Both the position numbers and the translations under genes were made by a program. From NCBI GenBank assembly GCA_028564925.1, contig CM053030.1, positions 2,069,561-2,133,560 of the forward strand: a stretch of DNA of 64,000 nucleotides, read 5' to 3'. Origin of the DNA: Lithobates sylvaticus (Eukaryota > Chordata > Amphibia > Anura > Ranidae). Under the pieces are notes generated by a model. It had not been told where the DNA came from and did not search any database. It was given only the letters and a program-made list of their open reading frames with translations. Below, piece after piece: positions 12,701-22,844 of the stretch (position 1 is the stretch's first letter; each line of letters begins with the position of its first letter).

Positions 12701-13148
12701 AATAGTGTCCCATCATTGGTGTCAGTGGGAGGAATAGTGCCCCATCATTGGTGTCAGTGGGAGGAATAGTGCCCCATTGTTGGTGTCAGTGGGAGGAATA
12801 GTGCCCCATCATTGGTGTCAGTGGGAGGAATAGTGTCCCATCATTGGTATCAGTGGGAGGAATAGTGTCCCATCATTGGTGTCAGTGGGAGGAATAGTGC
12901 CCCATCATTGGTGTCAGTGGGAGGAATAGTGCCCCATCGTTGGTGTCAGTGGGAGGAATAGTGTCCCATCATTGGTATCAGTGGGAGGAATAGTGTCCCA
13001 TCATTGGTGTCAGTGGGAGGAATAGTGCCCCATCATTGGTGTCAGTGGGAGGAATAGTGCCCCATTGTTGGTGTCAGTGGGAGGAATAGTGCCCCATCAT
13101 TGGTGTCAGTCGGAGGAATAGTGCCCCATCGTTGGTGTCAGTGGGAGG
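9720..13148. repeat. 32-bp minisatellite filling atg9b intron
   Basis: About 107 copies of CATTGGTGTCAGTGGGAGGA followed by ATAGTGCCCCAT. The copies differ mainly at ATCATT/ATCGTT/TTGTT and GTGTC/GTATC and by single-base gains or losses. It occupies about 96% of a 3.57-kb intron, starting 68 bases after the donor and ending 77 bases before the next acceptor. A clearly related unit recurs at 46513-47712 in a nos3 intron. Confidence 0.97.
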
Positions 13149-13225
13149 ATTCTGCAAAGGCCAGATAAAGAGAAGCAGAGGGCTGCACTACTCTAATTCC
13201 CTCTCCCTAATTCTGCCACCTACAG

Positions 13226-13974
13226 GACGAGTTGTGTAACTACACCTGGCAGGAGGTCCAGGGCCGCCTCATCTCCCTGCAGCGGGAACACCCCATGTGT
13301 GTACACAAGAAGGAACTGACCGAGCTGGACATCTATCACCGCATCCTGCGCTTCAAGAACTACATGGTGGCCATGGTGAACAAAAGCCTCCTGCCCGTCC
13401 GATTCCGGGTGCCGCTGGCGGGGGAGGTGACCTTCCTCAGTCAGGGTCTGAAGTACAACTTGGAGCTCCTGTTCTTCTGGGGTCCCGGCTCGCTCTTCCA
13501 GAACAAGTGGGACCTCCAACCCAAATTCAAACGTCAGGGCCAGAGGCTGGAACTGGCGCAGGAGCTGAGCCGTACCATCATCCTGCTGGGATTGGCCAAT
13601 CTGCTGCTGTGCCCGTTTATCCTGGTCTGGCAGATCCTCTATGCCTTCTTCAGCTACACTGAGGTCATTAAAAGGGAACCGGGCAGCCTCGGTGCCCGGC
13701 GCTGGTCGCTGTATGGCCGCCTCTACCTGCGTCACTTCAACGAGCTGACCCACGAGCTCCAGGCACGGCTGAGCCGCGGTTACAAACCCGCCACAAAGTA
13801 TATGAACTCCTTCGCCTCCCCCCTGCTGGCCATCGGTGCCAAGAACATGGCCTTCTTCGCGGGCTCCATCCTGGCTGTCCTGATAGCTCTGACGGTTTAT
13901 GACGAGGATGTCCTGACGGTCCAGCATATCCTGACCGCCATCACTGTACTCGGCGTGTTGGTCACCATTGCCAG
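13226..13974 (+). CDS. atg9b: atg9b large central exon: ATG9 core, TM3-TM4
   Basis: Acceptor CCACCTACAG, donor GTGAGG. This is the largest exon (249 codons plus two bases) and the most conserved part. In order it has TELDIYHRILRFKNYMVAM (cytosolic core), GLKYNLELLFFWGPGSLF, then the hydrophobic run LLGLANLLLCPFILVWQIL (third membrane helix), REPGSLGARRWSLYGRLYL, RHFNELTHELQARLSRGYKP, and FFAGSILAVLIALTVYDEDV (fourth helix). These blocks are near-identical in vertebrate ATG9 proteins. High GC and a strong codon bias toward C/G third positions set it apart from the flanking arrays. Confidence 0.97.
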
Positions 13975-16606
13975 GTGAGGAATGGCGGGAAGGCTACGGG
14001 GGGGGGAGGAATGGCGGGGAAGGCGACTGGGGGGGAGGAATGGCGGGGAAGGCAACTGGGGGGGTGAGGAATGGCGGAAAGACTACGGGGGGGGTGAGGA
14101 ATGGTGGAGAAGGCGACTTGGGGGGGAGGAATGGCGGGGAAGGCGACTGGGGGTGAGGAATGGCGGGGAAGGCGACTGGGGGGGAGGAATGGCGGGGAAG
14201 GCGACTGGGGGGTGAGGAATGGCGGGGAAGGCGACTGGGGGTGAGGAATGGCGAGGAAGGCGACTGGGGGTGAGGAATGGCGGGGAAGGCGACTGGGGGT
14301 GAGGAATGGCGGGGAAGGCGACTGGGGGTGAGGAATGGCGGGGAAGGCGACTGGGGGGGAGGAATGGCGGCGAAGGCGACTGGGGGGGAGGAATGGCGGC
14401 GAAGGCGACTGGGGGTTAGGAATGGCGGGGAAGACGACTTGGGGGGAGGAATGGAGGGGAAGGCGACTGGGGGGGAGGAATGGCGGGGAAGGCGACTGGG
14501 GGGGAGGAATGGCGGGGAAGGCGACTTGGGGGGAGGAATGGCGGGGAAGACGACTTGGGGGGAGGAATGGAGGGGAAGGCGACTGGGGGTGAGGAATGGT
14601 GGGGAAGGCGACTGGGGGTGAGGAATGGCGAGGAAGGCGACTGGGGGGGAGGAATGGCGAGGAAGGCGACTGGGGGGGAGGAATGGCGAGGAAGGCGACT
14701 GGGGGGGAGGAATGGCGGGGAAGGTGACTGGGGGTGAGGAATGGGGGGGAAGGCGACTGGGGCTGAGGAATGGCGGGGAAGGCCACTGGGGGTGAGGAAT
14801 GGCGAGGAAGGCGACTGGGGGGGAGGAATGGCGGGGAAGGCCACTGGGGGTGAGGAATGGCGAGGAAGGCGACTGGGGGGGAGGAATGGCGAGGAAGGCG
14901 ACTGGGGGGGAGGAATGGCGAGGAAGGCGACTGGGGGGGAGGAATGGCGAGGAAGGCGACTGGGGGGGAGGAATGGCGGGGAAGGTGACTGGGGGTGAGG
15001 AATGGGGGGGGAGGAATGGCGGGGGAGGAATGGGGGGGGAGGAATGGCGGGGAAGGCGACTGGGGGGGAGGAATGGCGGGGAAGGCGACTGGGGGGGAGG
15101 AATGGCGGGGAAGGCGACTGGGGGTGAGGAATGGCGGGGAAGGCGACTGGGGAGGAGGAATGGCGGGGAAGGCGACTGGGGGTGAGGAATGGCGGGGAAG
15201 GCGACTGGGGGGGAGGAATGGCGGGGAAGGCGACTGGGGGGGAGAAATAGCAGGGAAGGCGACTGGGGGGGGGAGGAAAAGCAGGGAAGGCGACTGGGGG
15301 GGAGGAATGGCGGGGAAGGCGACTGGGGGTGAGGAATGGCGGGGAAGGCGACTGGGGGGGAGGAATGGCGGGGAAGGCGACTGGGGGTGAGGAATGGCGG
15401 GGAAGGCGACTGGGGAGAAGGAATGGCGGGGATGGCGACTGGGGGGGAGGAATGGCGGGGATGGCGACTGGGGGGGAGGAATGGCGGGGATGGCGACTGG
15501 GGGGGAGGAATGGCGGGGATGGCGACTGGGGGGGAGGAATGGCGGGGAAGGCGACTGGGGGTGAGGAATGGCGGGGAAGGCGACTGGGGGGTGAGGAATG
15601 GCGGGGAAGGCGACTGGGGGTGAGGAATGGCGGGGAAGGCGACTGGGGGTGAGGAATGGCGGGGAAGGCGACTGGGGGTGAGGAATGACGAGGAAGGCGA
15701 CTGGGGGTGAGGAATGGCGGGGAAGGCGACTGGGGGTGAGGAATGGCGGGTAAGGCGACTGGGGGTGAGGAATGGCGGGGAAGGCGACTGGGGGTGAGGA
15801 ATGGCGGGGAAGGCGACTGGGGGTGAGGAATGGCGGGGAAGGCGACTGGGGGTGAGGAATGGCGGGGAAGGCGACTGGGGGTGAGGAATGGCGGGGAAGG
15901 CGACTGGGGGTGAGGAATGACGAGGAAGGCGACTGGGGGTGAGGAATGGCGGGGAAGGCGACTGGGGGTGAGGAATGGCGGGTAAGGCGACTGGGGGTGA
16001 GGAATGGCGGGGAAGGCGACTGGGGGTGAGGAATGGCGGGGAAGGCGACTGGGGGTGAGGAATGGCGGGGAAGGCGACGGGGGGTGAGGAATGACGGGGA
16101 AGGCGACGGGGGGTGAGGAATGACGGGGAAGGCGACTGGGGAGGAGGAATGGCGGGGAAGGCGACGGGGGGTGAGGAATGACGGGGAAGGCGACGGGGGG
16201 TGAGGAATGACGGGGAAGGCGACTGGGGAGGAGGAATGGCGAGGAAGGCGACGGGGGGTGAGGAATGTCGGGGAAGGCGACTGGGGGTGAGGAATGGCGG
16301 GGAAGGCGACTGGGGAGGAGGAATGGCGGGGAAGGCGACTGGGGGTGAGGAATGACGGGGAAGGCGACTGGGGAGGAGGAATGGCGGGGAAGGCGACTGG
16401 GGAGGAGGAATAGCAGGGAAGGCGACGGGGGGTGAGGAATGACGGGGAAGGCGACGGGGGGTGAGGAATGACGGGGAAGGCGACGGGGGGTGAGGAATGA
16501 CGGGGAAGGCGACGGGGGGTGAGGAATGACGGGGAAGGCGACGGGGGGTGAGGAATGGCGGAGAAGGCGACTGGAGGTGAGGAATGGCGAGGAAGGCGAC
16601 TGGGGT
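13975..16606. repeat. 29-bp minisatellite starting in the splice donor
   Basis: About 90 copies of GTGAGGAATGGCGGGGAAGG plus CGACTGGGG. The first copy begins exactly at the donor GTGAGG of the preceding exon, so the real 5' splice site is the first six bases of unit one. Roughly half of the later units keep GTGAGGAATG; the rest read GGGGAGGAATG. The array fills about 98% of the 2.69-kb intron. Confidence 0.97.
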
Positions 16607-16664
16607 GTTGCCATTGGGTGAGGGTTGGAATGCCGTGTTGTTCTCATATACCCCTCCCCCACAG

Positions 16665-16818
16665 GTCTTTCATCCCAGATGAGCACATGGTGTGGTGCCC
16701 AGAGCAGCTGCTGCAGTGTGTCTTGGCTCATATCCATTACATGCCCGACCACTGGCAGGGACACGCCCACAAGTCAGAGACCCGCGATGAGCTGGCGCAG
16801 CTTTTCCAGTACAAGGCG
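16665..16818 (+). CDS. atg9b: atg9b exon after TM4
   Basis: Acceptor CCTCCCCCACAG, donor GTAAGA. Together with the split Arg codon from the preceding exon it encodes SFIPDEHMVWCPEQLLQCVL and AHIHYMPDHWQGHAHKSETR, ending LAQLFQYKA. The HIHYMPDHWQG block is a hallmark of vertebrate ATG9. It leaves in phase 0. Confidence 0.95.
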
Positions 16819-17087
16819 GTAAGACTAATGAATGGCGTTTTGGTGGGGGGGGGTGGAGGAGCTGTAGGGGGCGGTGTGGAGTTGCGATATTCCTCTGGAG
16901 GGAGGAGAGCACCAACATGCCACATCCCTGTACATAATATATCATTAGATGGGTTGGATGCAGAGAATCAACAACGCCAAACAAAATTATAATCCAATGA
17001 CGGTGAAGTCCGACCAAAACCAGAAACTTTTGGTCAGAATTGTGAGCTGGCGGATCAACGGGACAGTTGAAGGCAAAACATCAAATA

Positions 17088-18228
17088 GTCAGTCAGTGGG
17101 GTGTATGACCCGTGTCATTGGGTCGGATGTTGGTATGTGGGGTGTATGACCCGTGTCATTGGGTCGGATGTTGGTATGTGGGGTGTATGACCCGTGTCAT
17201 TGGGTCAGGTGTTGGTATGTGGGGTGTATGACCCGTGTCATTGGGTCAGATGTTGGTATGTGGGGTGTATGACCCGTGTCATTGGGTCAGATGTTGGTAT
17301 GTGGGGTGTATGACCCGTGTCATTGGGTCACATGTTGGTATGTGGGGTGTATGACCCGTGTCATTGGGTCAGATGTTGGTATGTGGGGTGTATGACCCGT
17401 GTCATTGGGTCAGGTGTTGGTATGTGGGGTGTATGACCCGTGTCATTGGGTCAGGTGTTGGTATGTGGGGTGTATGACCCGTGTCATTGGGTCACATGTT
17501 GGTATGTGGGGTGTATGACCCGTGTCATTGGGTCGGATGTTGGTATGTGGGGTGTATGACCCGTGTCATTGGGTCAGGTGTTGGTATGTGGGGTGTATGA
17601 CCCGTGTCATTGGGTCGGATGTTGGTATGTGGGGTGTATGACCCGTGTCATTGGGTCAGGTGTTGGTATGTGGGGTGTATGACCCGTGTCATTGGGTCGG
17701 ATGTTGGTATGTGGGGTGTATGACCCGTGTCATTGGGTCGGATGTTGGTATGTGGGGTGTATGACCCGTGTCATTGGGTCAGGTGTTGGTATGTGGGGTG
17801 TATGACCCGTGTCATTGGGTTGGATGTTGGTATGTGGGGTGTATGACCCGTGTCATTGGGTCGGATGTTGGTATGTGGGGTGTATGACCCGTGTCATTGG
17901 GTCGGATGTTGGTATGTGGGGTGTATGACCCGTGTCATTGGGTCAGGTGTTGGTATGTGGGGTGTATGACCCGTGTCATTGGGTCGGATGTTGGTATGTG
18001 GGGTGTATGACCCGTGTCATTGGGTCAGGTGTTGGTATGTGGGGTGTATGACCCGTGTCATTGGGTCGGATGTTGGTATGTGGGGTGTATGACCCGTGTC
18101 ATTGGGTCACATGTTGGTATGTGGGGTGTATGACCCGTGTCATTGGGTCACATGTTGGTATGTGGGGTGTATGACCCGTGTCATTGGGTCGGATGTTGGT
18201 ATGTGGGGTGTATGACCCGTGTCATTTT
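17088..18228. repeat. 42-bp minisatellite running into the splice acceptor
   Basis: About 27 very similar copies of GGTCGGATGTTGGTATGTGG plus GGTGTATGACCCGTGTCATTGG, varying at GGTCGGATG/GGTCAGGTG/GGTCACATG. The last copy changes after GTGTCATT into TTTCTGGCAG, the acceptor of the next exon, so the 3' splice site sits inside the terminal unit and has a very short pyrimidine tract. Confidence 0.96.
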
Positions 18229-18236
18229 TCTGGCAG

Positions 18237-18416
18237 GTCTTCATCCTGGAGGAGCTTCTCAGCCCGATCATCACCCCGTTTATTCTGATCTTCTCTCTGC
18301 GCCACAAATCTCTGGAGATCATCGACTTCTTCCGGAACTTCTCGGTGGAGGTGGTCGGAGTCGGTGATATTTGCTCATTTGCTCAAATGGACATTCGGAA
18401 ACACGGCCACCCTCAG
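18237..18416 (+). CDS. atg9b: atg9b exon: re-entrant/C-terminal membrane region
   Basis: Acceptor TTTTCTGGCAG, donor GTAAGT; exactly 60 codons in phase 0. It encodes VFILEELLSPIITPFILIF (membrane-associated segment of the ATG9 core), EIIDFFRNFSVEVVGVGDIC and SFAQMDIRKHGHPQ, all strongly conserved. The next intron is only 90 bases and carries no array. Confidence 0.96.
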
Positions 18417-18506
18417 GTAAGTACTGGGTGGAGGGAGATGACAGGGACAAATATTCATTACACTCCCCCCCCCATCTCACCGATCGTCTTGTCTGGTTGT
18501 TTGCAG

Positions 18507-18752
18507 TGGATGTCGGAGGGACAGACCCAGGCCTCCGTGTACCAACAGGCGGAGAATGGGAAGACGGAGCTGTCTCTAATGCATTTCGCTATCACCAATC
18601 CTCACTGGCAGCCGCCATTGGAGAGCTCTATGTTCATTGGTCATGTGAAGGAGAAGGTTCAGCAAGATGCAGCCAACGCTCCTTCTGCGCAGCAGATCCT
18701 GTGTGATGCCCCCATCTGCAGCTCCCTGCTGTCCAACGAGTCTGGAACTGCG
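18507..18752 (+). CDS. atg9b: atg9b exon: start of cytosolic C-terminal tail
   Basis: Acceptor GTTTGCAG, donor GTGAGT; 82 codons in phase 0. It encodes WMSEGQTQASVYQQAENGKT, ELSLMHFAITNPHWQPP, and then a less conserved tail (FIGHVKEKVQQDAANAPSAQ; SSLLSNESGTA). The VQQDAA segment is shared with mammalian ATG9B. Confidence 0.95.
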
Positions 18753-18754
18753 GT

Positions 18755-20160
18755 GAGTCTTCTCAACTCCTCCCACCTGTCACTACCCCGAGTGTTCTCA
18801 ACTCCTCCCACCTGTCACTACCCTGAGTCTTCTCAACTCCTCCCACCTGTCACTACCCTGAGTCTTCTCAACTCCTCCCACCTGTCACTACCCTGAGTCT
18901 TCTCAACTCCTCCCACCTGTCACTACCCTGAGTCTTCTCAACTCCTCGCACCTGTCGCTACCCTGAGTCTTCTCAACTCCTCCCACCTGTCACTACCCTG
19001 AGTCTTCTCAACTCCTCCCACCTGTCGCTACCCCGAGTGTTCTCAACTCCTCCCACCTGTCGCTACCCCGAGTGTTCTCAACTCCTCCCACCTGTCGCTA
19101 CCCCGAGTGTTCTCAACTCCTCCCACCTGTCGCTACCCCGAGTGTTCTCAACTCCTCCCACCTGTCGCTACCCCGAGTGTTCTCAACTCCTCCCACCTGT
19201 CGCTACCCCGAGTGTTCTCAACTCCTCCCACCTGTCGCTACCCCGAGTGTTCTCAACTCCTCCCACCTGTCGCTACCCCGAGTGTTCTCAACTCCTCCCA
19301 CCTGTCGCTACCCCGAGTGTTCTCAACTCCTCCCACCTGTAGCTACCCCGAGTGTTCTCAACTCCTCCCACCTGTCGCTACCCCGAGTGTTCTCAACTCC
19401 TCCCACCTGTCGCTACCCCGAGTGTTCTCAACTCCTCCCACCTGTCGCTACCCCGAGTGTTCTCAACTCCTCCCACCTGTCGCTACCCCGAGTGTTCTCA
19501 ACTCCTCCCACCTGTCGCTACCCCGAGTGTTCTCAACTCCTCCCACCTGTCGCTACCCCGAGTGTTCTCAACTCCTCCCACCTGTCGCTACCCCGAGTGT
19601 TCTCAACTCCTCCCACCTGTCGCTACCCCGAGTGTTCTCAACTCCTCCCACCTGTCGCTACCCCGAGTTTTCTCAACTCCTCCCACCTGTCGCTACCCTG
19701 AGTGTTCTCAACTCCTCCCACCTGTCGCTACCCCGAGTTTTCTCAACTCCTCCCACCTGTCGCTACCCTGAGTGTTCTCAACTCCTCCCACCTGTCGCTA
19801 CCCCGAGTGTTCTCAACTCCTCCCACCTGTCGCTACCCCGAGTGTTCTCAACTCCTCCCACCTGTCGCTACCCCGAGTGTTCTCAACTCCTCCCACCTGT
19901 CGCTACCCCGAGTGTTCTCAACTCGTCCCACCTGTCGCTACCCTGAGTGTTCTCAACTCCTCCCACCTGTCGCTACCCTGAGTGTTCTCAACTCCTCCCA
20001 CCTGTCGCTACCCCGAGTGTTCTCAACTCCTCCCACCTGTCGCTACCCCGAGTGTTCTCAACTCCTCCCACCTGTCGCTACCCCGAGTGTTCTCAACTCC
20101 TCCCACCTGTCGCTACCCTGAGTGTTCTCAACTCCTCCCACCTGTCGCTACCCTGAGTCT
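18755..20160. repeat. 35-bp minisatellite starting at the splice donor
   Basis: About 40 copies of GAGTGTTCTCAACTCCTCCC plus ACCTGTCGCTACCCC. The first unit begins at the GAGT of the donor GTGAGT, so the array abuts the exon. Early units have TCACTACCCT and GAGTCTTC; later ones are almost uniform TCGCTACCCC and GAGTGTTC, indicating recent homogenisation of the right part. The 35-bp unit is not a multiple of three, yet all three plus frames remain open in places. Confidence 0.97.
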
Positions 20161-20173
20161 TCTCTGTTCAACA

Positions 20174-20212
20174 CCCTCCTCCTCCTCCTCCTCCTCCTCC
20201 TCCTCCTCCTCT
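20174..20212. repeat. (TCC)n microsatellite
   Basis: About 12 TCC/CTC triplets in the atg9b intron, merging into the pyrimidine tract of the next acceptor (CTCTCCTCAG at 20273-20282). Confidence 0.95.
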
Positions 20213-20282
20213 CTTCGTCTTCTTCTCTTTCTCTCCTTCCTTCCTGCGTTTTCCAGCTCACAGTCTGTCTATCTCTCCTCAG

Positions 20283-20497
20283 CCTGATAATTTGCTGGCC
20301 AGCGTCCTGGTCCATCCGGTGCTGACCGCCAGCGGATTACCCACCCGGGATCGCCGCTTCGCTCAACCAACAACTACAGCATCTGCTGCAGCCAGCGTAT
20401 TGGCATCCCTCTCCGCATCACAGATCTCTGGCCGTCCACAGGGAGCGCACTCCAACCCTTCACTCTACAACAGCGATCGCACTGTCATGCAGCAGAG
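20283..20497 (+). CDS. atg9b: atg9b exon: ATG9B-type tail segment
   Basis: Acceptor TCTCTCCTCAG, donor GTAAGT; 71 codons plus two bases. It encodes PDNLLASVLVHPVLTASGLP, then a Thr/Ala-rich run and AASVLASLSASQISGRPQG. This resembles the mammalian ATG9B tail (FLANLFVHPLL, an Ala/Thr-rich run, then SLLASIS) more than ATG9A, and is the best internal evidence for the paralogue. Confidence 0.9.
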
Positions 20498-20558
20498 GTA
20501 AGTGAGCCCCCCCCCATCCCCTCCCCCCAGACATTTGCCAACATTTTATCTTCATTTA

Positions 20559-20960
20559 GGCCCCTTTCACACTGGGGCGGTTTTCAGGCGGTACAGCGCT
20601 AAAAATAGTGCCTGTACACCGCCTGAAAAAAAAAAAAAAAAACGACCCCATTCACTCCAGTGTTAAAGCCGGCGGGCTTTCACACTGGAGCGGTGCGCTA
20701 GCAGGACGGCAAAAAAAGTCTAGCAGCATCTTTGGAGCGGTATAGGAGCCGTGTATTCACCGCTCCTATACCGGTCCTTCCCATTGAAATCAATGGGACA
20801 CCACGGTAATACCACGGGGGAATTTAACCCTTTTTTGGCCGCTCGCGGGGGGTAAAACCGCCCTGCGAGCACCCGAATACCGCAGCTAAAATGACGGTAA
20901 AGCAGGTAATATAGCGCTGCTTTACCGTCGCCGCGGCTCCCGCCCAGTGTGAAAGGGGCC
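20559..20960. mobile_element. PIF/Harbinger-type MITE in atg9b intron
   Basis: A 402-bp element with terminal inverted repeats GGCCCCTTTCACACTGGGGC and its complement, flanked by TTA on both sides (20556-20558 and 20961-20963). The three-base TWA duplication and GGCCCCTTTCACAC ends fit non-autonomous PIF/Harbinger elements. The interior is GC-rich with many short palindromes and no coding frame. Confidence 0.85.
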
Positions 20961-21381
20961 TTAGTGGTTACTTTTAGCCACAGATGAATGTCTCTGTGCT
21001 TTTCCCTCAAACCTATCCTGTGTCTCTGGCATGTTATTTTTGGTGCTTTTTGGCCAAGTCTCTCTATCCTCCAGAAGACAATACAGACAGAACACGGGTG
21101 GCTTGGTCATTGGCACACTTTCCTTGCAACACTGAGGTCCTGGGCTCAGGTGGCTCTAGGTCCGCATGAAGTGAAGTGGACTGTTAGTAAATGGGGGGGG
21201 GGGGTTGTGAAGGGGGGTGTTGGGAAGTTAAAGGGAGGTTGTGAAGTGAAGGGGTGGGGTGGGGAAAGGAGGGTGGGGAATTAGGGTTGTGAAGGGGGTG
21301 GGGGGGGGGCTGTGGAGTGAAGATTGTATCTGCAGCACTTTCAGTGTATTGTACAGTAATTCTGCACTATCTTTGTCACAG

Positions 21382-21490
21382 TGCCATGTCACCAAACGAC
21401 TTCCAGCTCCAGAGTGCTTCTCACTCTTCCCTGCTGGCCTCAGAGTTTGCATCTGCTGAGATGAGTCTACACGCCATTTACATGCATGAG
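21382..21490 (+). CDS. atg9b: atg9b exon: conserved C-terminal motif
   Basis: Acceptor TTTGTCACAG, donor GTGAGT; one base completes the split Ser codon, then 36 codons. It ends with SEFASAEMSLHAIYMHE, matching the conserved (L/Y)ASxEMSLHxIYxH motif near the C-terminus of both mammalian ATG9 paralogues. Confidence 0.94.
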
Positions 21491-21611
21491 GTGAGTGTCT
21501 GCGCCCTGTACGACTCTCGTTTCCGAGGGGTCTCCCTGATCCCAGAGAGGAGGCTGCTTCCCCTACTTCTCCTCCGATGATCAAAGTGCAAACCAAGACA
21601 AATTAAAGGAG

Positions 21612-22311
21612 AATGTTTCTCTACACTCCTCTGCTCTTTCTCTTTCTCTCTCCTCTCCTTTCCTCTCCTCCCATGCTGTACCTCTCTATGCTCCAAGGCT
21701 TATCCTCCCATGCTCTCACTTTGTCTTCTTTCTCTTGTCCTCTTCTTCTTTCTCTCTTGTCCTCTTCTTCTTTCTCTTGTCCTCTTCTTCTTTCTCTCTT
21801 GTCCTCTTCTTCTTTCTCTCTTGTCCTCTTCTTCTTTCTCTCTTGTCCTCTTTTTTTCCTCTTCTCTTTCTTTTTCCTTTTTCCTTTCTCTTTCTTCTTT
21901 CTCTTTTTTTTTTTTCCTTTCTTCTTTCTCTTTTTTTTTTCTTTCTCTTCTTTTTTTTCCTCTTCTTCTTTCTCTTTTTTTTTTCCTTTTTTTCCTCTTC
22001 TTTCTTTCTTTTTTTTTTTTTTTTTCCTTTTTTTTTTTTTTTCCTCTTCTTCTTTCTTTTTTTTTTTCTTCTTCTTTTTTTTTTTTTTCCTCTTCTTCTT
22101 TCTTTTTTTTTTTTTTTTTTCCTCTTCTTCTTTCTTTTTTTTTTTTTCCTTCTTCTTCTTTTTTTCTTTTTTTTTTCTCTTTTTTTCTCTTTTTTTTTTT
22201 TTTCCTCTTCTTCTTTCTTTTTTTTTTTTTTCCTCTTCTTCTTTCTCTTTTTTTTTTTTTTTTTTCCCCTCTTCTTCTTTCTCTTTTTTTTTCCCTCTTC
22301 TTATTTCTGCT
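21612..22311. repeat. ~0.7-kb polypyrimidine tract
   Basis: From about 21725 the plus strand is almost purely T and C, in blocks of CTCTTCTTCTTTC separated by T-runs of up to about 20 bases. The first blocks recur as a short TCTTGTCCTCTTCTTCTTTC unit. It lies in the intron before the penultimate coding exon. Open frames here encode only Phe/Ser/Leu or Lys/Arg/Glu runs and are not genes. Confidence 0.95.
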
Positions 22312-22508
22312 GCAAAGCACTTCCCGATCTCCTGCCTAGGCGAGAGTTTCTCCGCACCCCCTGCATGCGCACAGACGTGCAGCAGGCCTCGGGTCCCGGG
22401 TGAGCCCTGTGGCACATTTGCAAAGTCCGCTAGTTGGAGAGAAAGAGAAAACCTCCCCTGTCTTTTCAGTGGACATGGAAGCCCAGTAACCCTCTCCGTC
22501 TTTCCCAG

Positions 22509-22593
22509 GTACACCAGATTCAAGGCTCAGCACAGCGCCCCCTAGGGATGTGGCAAGCGTCAGATCTGTCTCCTCATCAGAGACCCCACCCAG
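22509..22593 (+). CDS. atg9b: atg9b penultimate coding exon
   Basis: Acceptor CGTCTTTCCCAG, donor GTGAAG; 28 codons plus one base. It encodes VHQIQGSAQRPLGMWQASDL and SPHQRPHPG. In ATG9A the aligned region reads LHKQQAQAEPERHVWHRRES, with the same spacing from the EMSLH motif, and the phase fits both neighbours. The weaker similarity makes this exon less certain than the others. Confidence 0.8.
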
Positions 22594-22684
22594 GTGAAGT
22601 TCTGTGTATACCGTCGCGTTGTGTCTGCATTGATCTCTGTATACTCCACTAACTGATAACTGCTCTACTGTCCTCCTATTGCAG

Positions 22685-22830
22685 GAACCAGGTCCGGTTC
22701 TCGGTCGGGGTACCATGGTCTGCGCCTCGGGGGCTGGGAGGAGGAGGAGCAAGAGGTGGAAGAGAGGACACCCTTGAAGGCGGCTTCAGCGGCCCATAGC
22801 ACAAGCAGTAGCAGCGGTGGAAGCAGTTAG
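22685..22830 (+). CDS. atg9b: atg9b last coding exon
   Basis: Acceptor CTATTGCAG. Entering with two bases gives TRSGSRSGYHGLRLGGWEEE, then an acidic and Ser-rich end (TPLKAASAAHSTSSSSGGSS) and TAG. LRLGGWEEEEQ aligns with the SRLPLGGWAEDGQ block at the ATG9A C-terminus. The other two frames lack similarity. A GTAAGT donor follows the stop by 14 bases, so the 3' UTR is probably spliced. Confidence 0.87.
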
Positions 22831-22844
22831 CACATCCCATAAAG

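Larger units (their letters stand above)
8929..22830 (+). other. atg9b: atg9b gene, 3' coding part (10 exons)
   Basis: ATG9 proteins are multi-spanning lipid scramblases that travel in Golgi/endosome-derived vesicles and feed phagophore growth in autophagy. Ten exons join in phase (162, 142, 749, 154, 180, 246, 215, 109, 85 and 146 coding bases) into 728 residues and a stop. The product starts within the first membrane span, so about 60 residues (ATG9A-like) or about 200 (mammalian ATG9B) lie upstream of the window. Matches to vertebrate ATG9 run throughout. The paralogue is ATG9B rather than ATG9A from the stretch after the core (LLASVLVHPVL, then a segment rich in Thr, Ala and Ser), from DAILSAQQC, and from the convergent neighbour nos3. 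All splice sites are GT-AG and no disabling change was seen. Confidence 0.93.

Noticed and set aside
14416-16770. Minus-strand open frame of 784 codons (PSPPFLTPSRLPRHSS-type repeats).
   Set aside because: Reverse strand of the 29-bp intronic array, extending through an atg9b exon. No similarity and composition set by the array.
21613-22545. Phe/Ser-rich plus and Lys/Arg/Glu-rich minus open frames.
   Set aside because: Low-complexity pyrimidine tract inside an atg9b intron.
8929-22830. Assignment as ATG9A.
   Set aside because: The core alone fits either paralogue, but the tail segment LLASVLVHPVL plus the Thr/Ala-rich run and the nos3 neighbour favour ATG9B.
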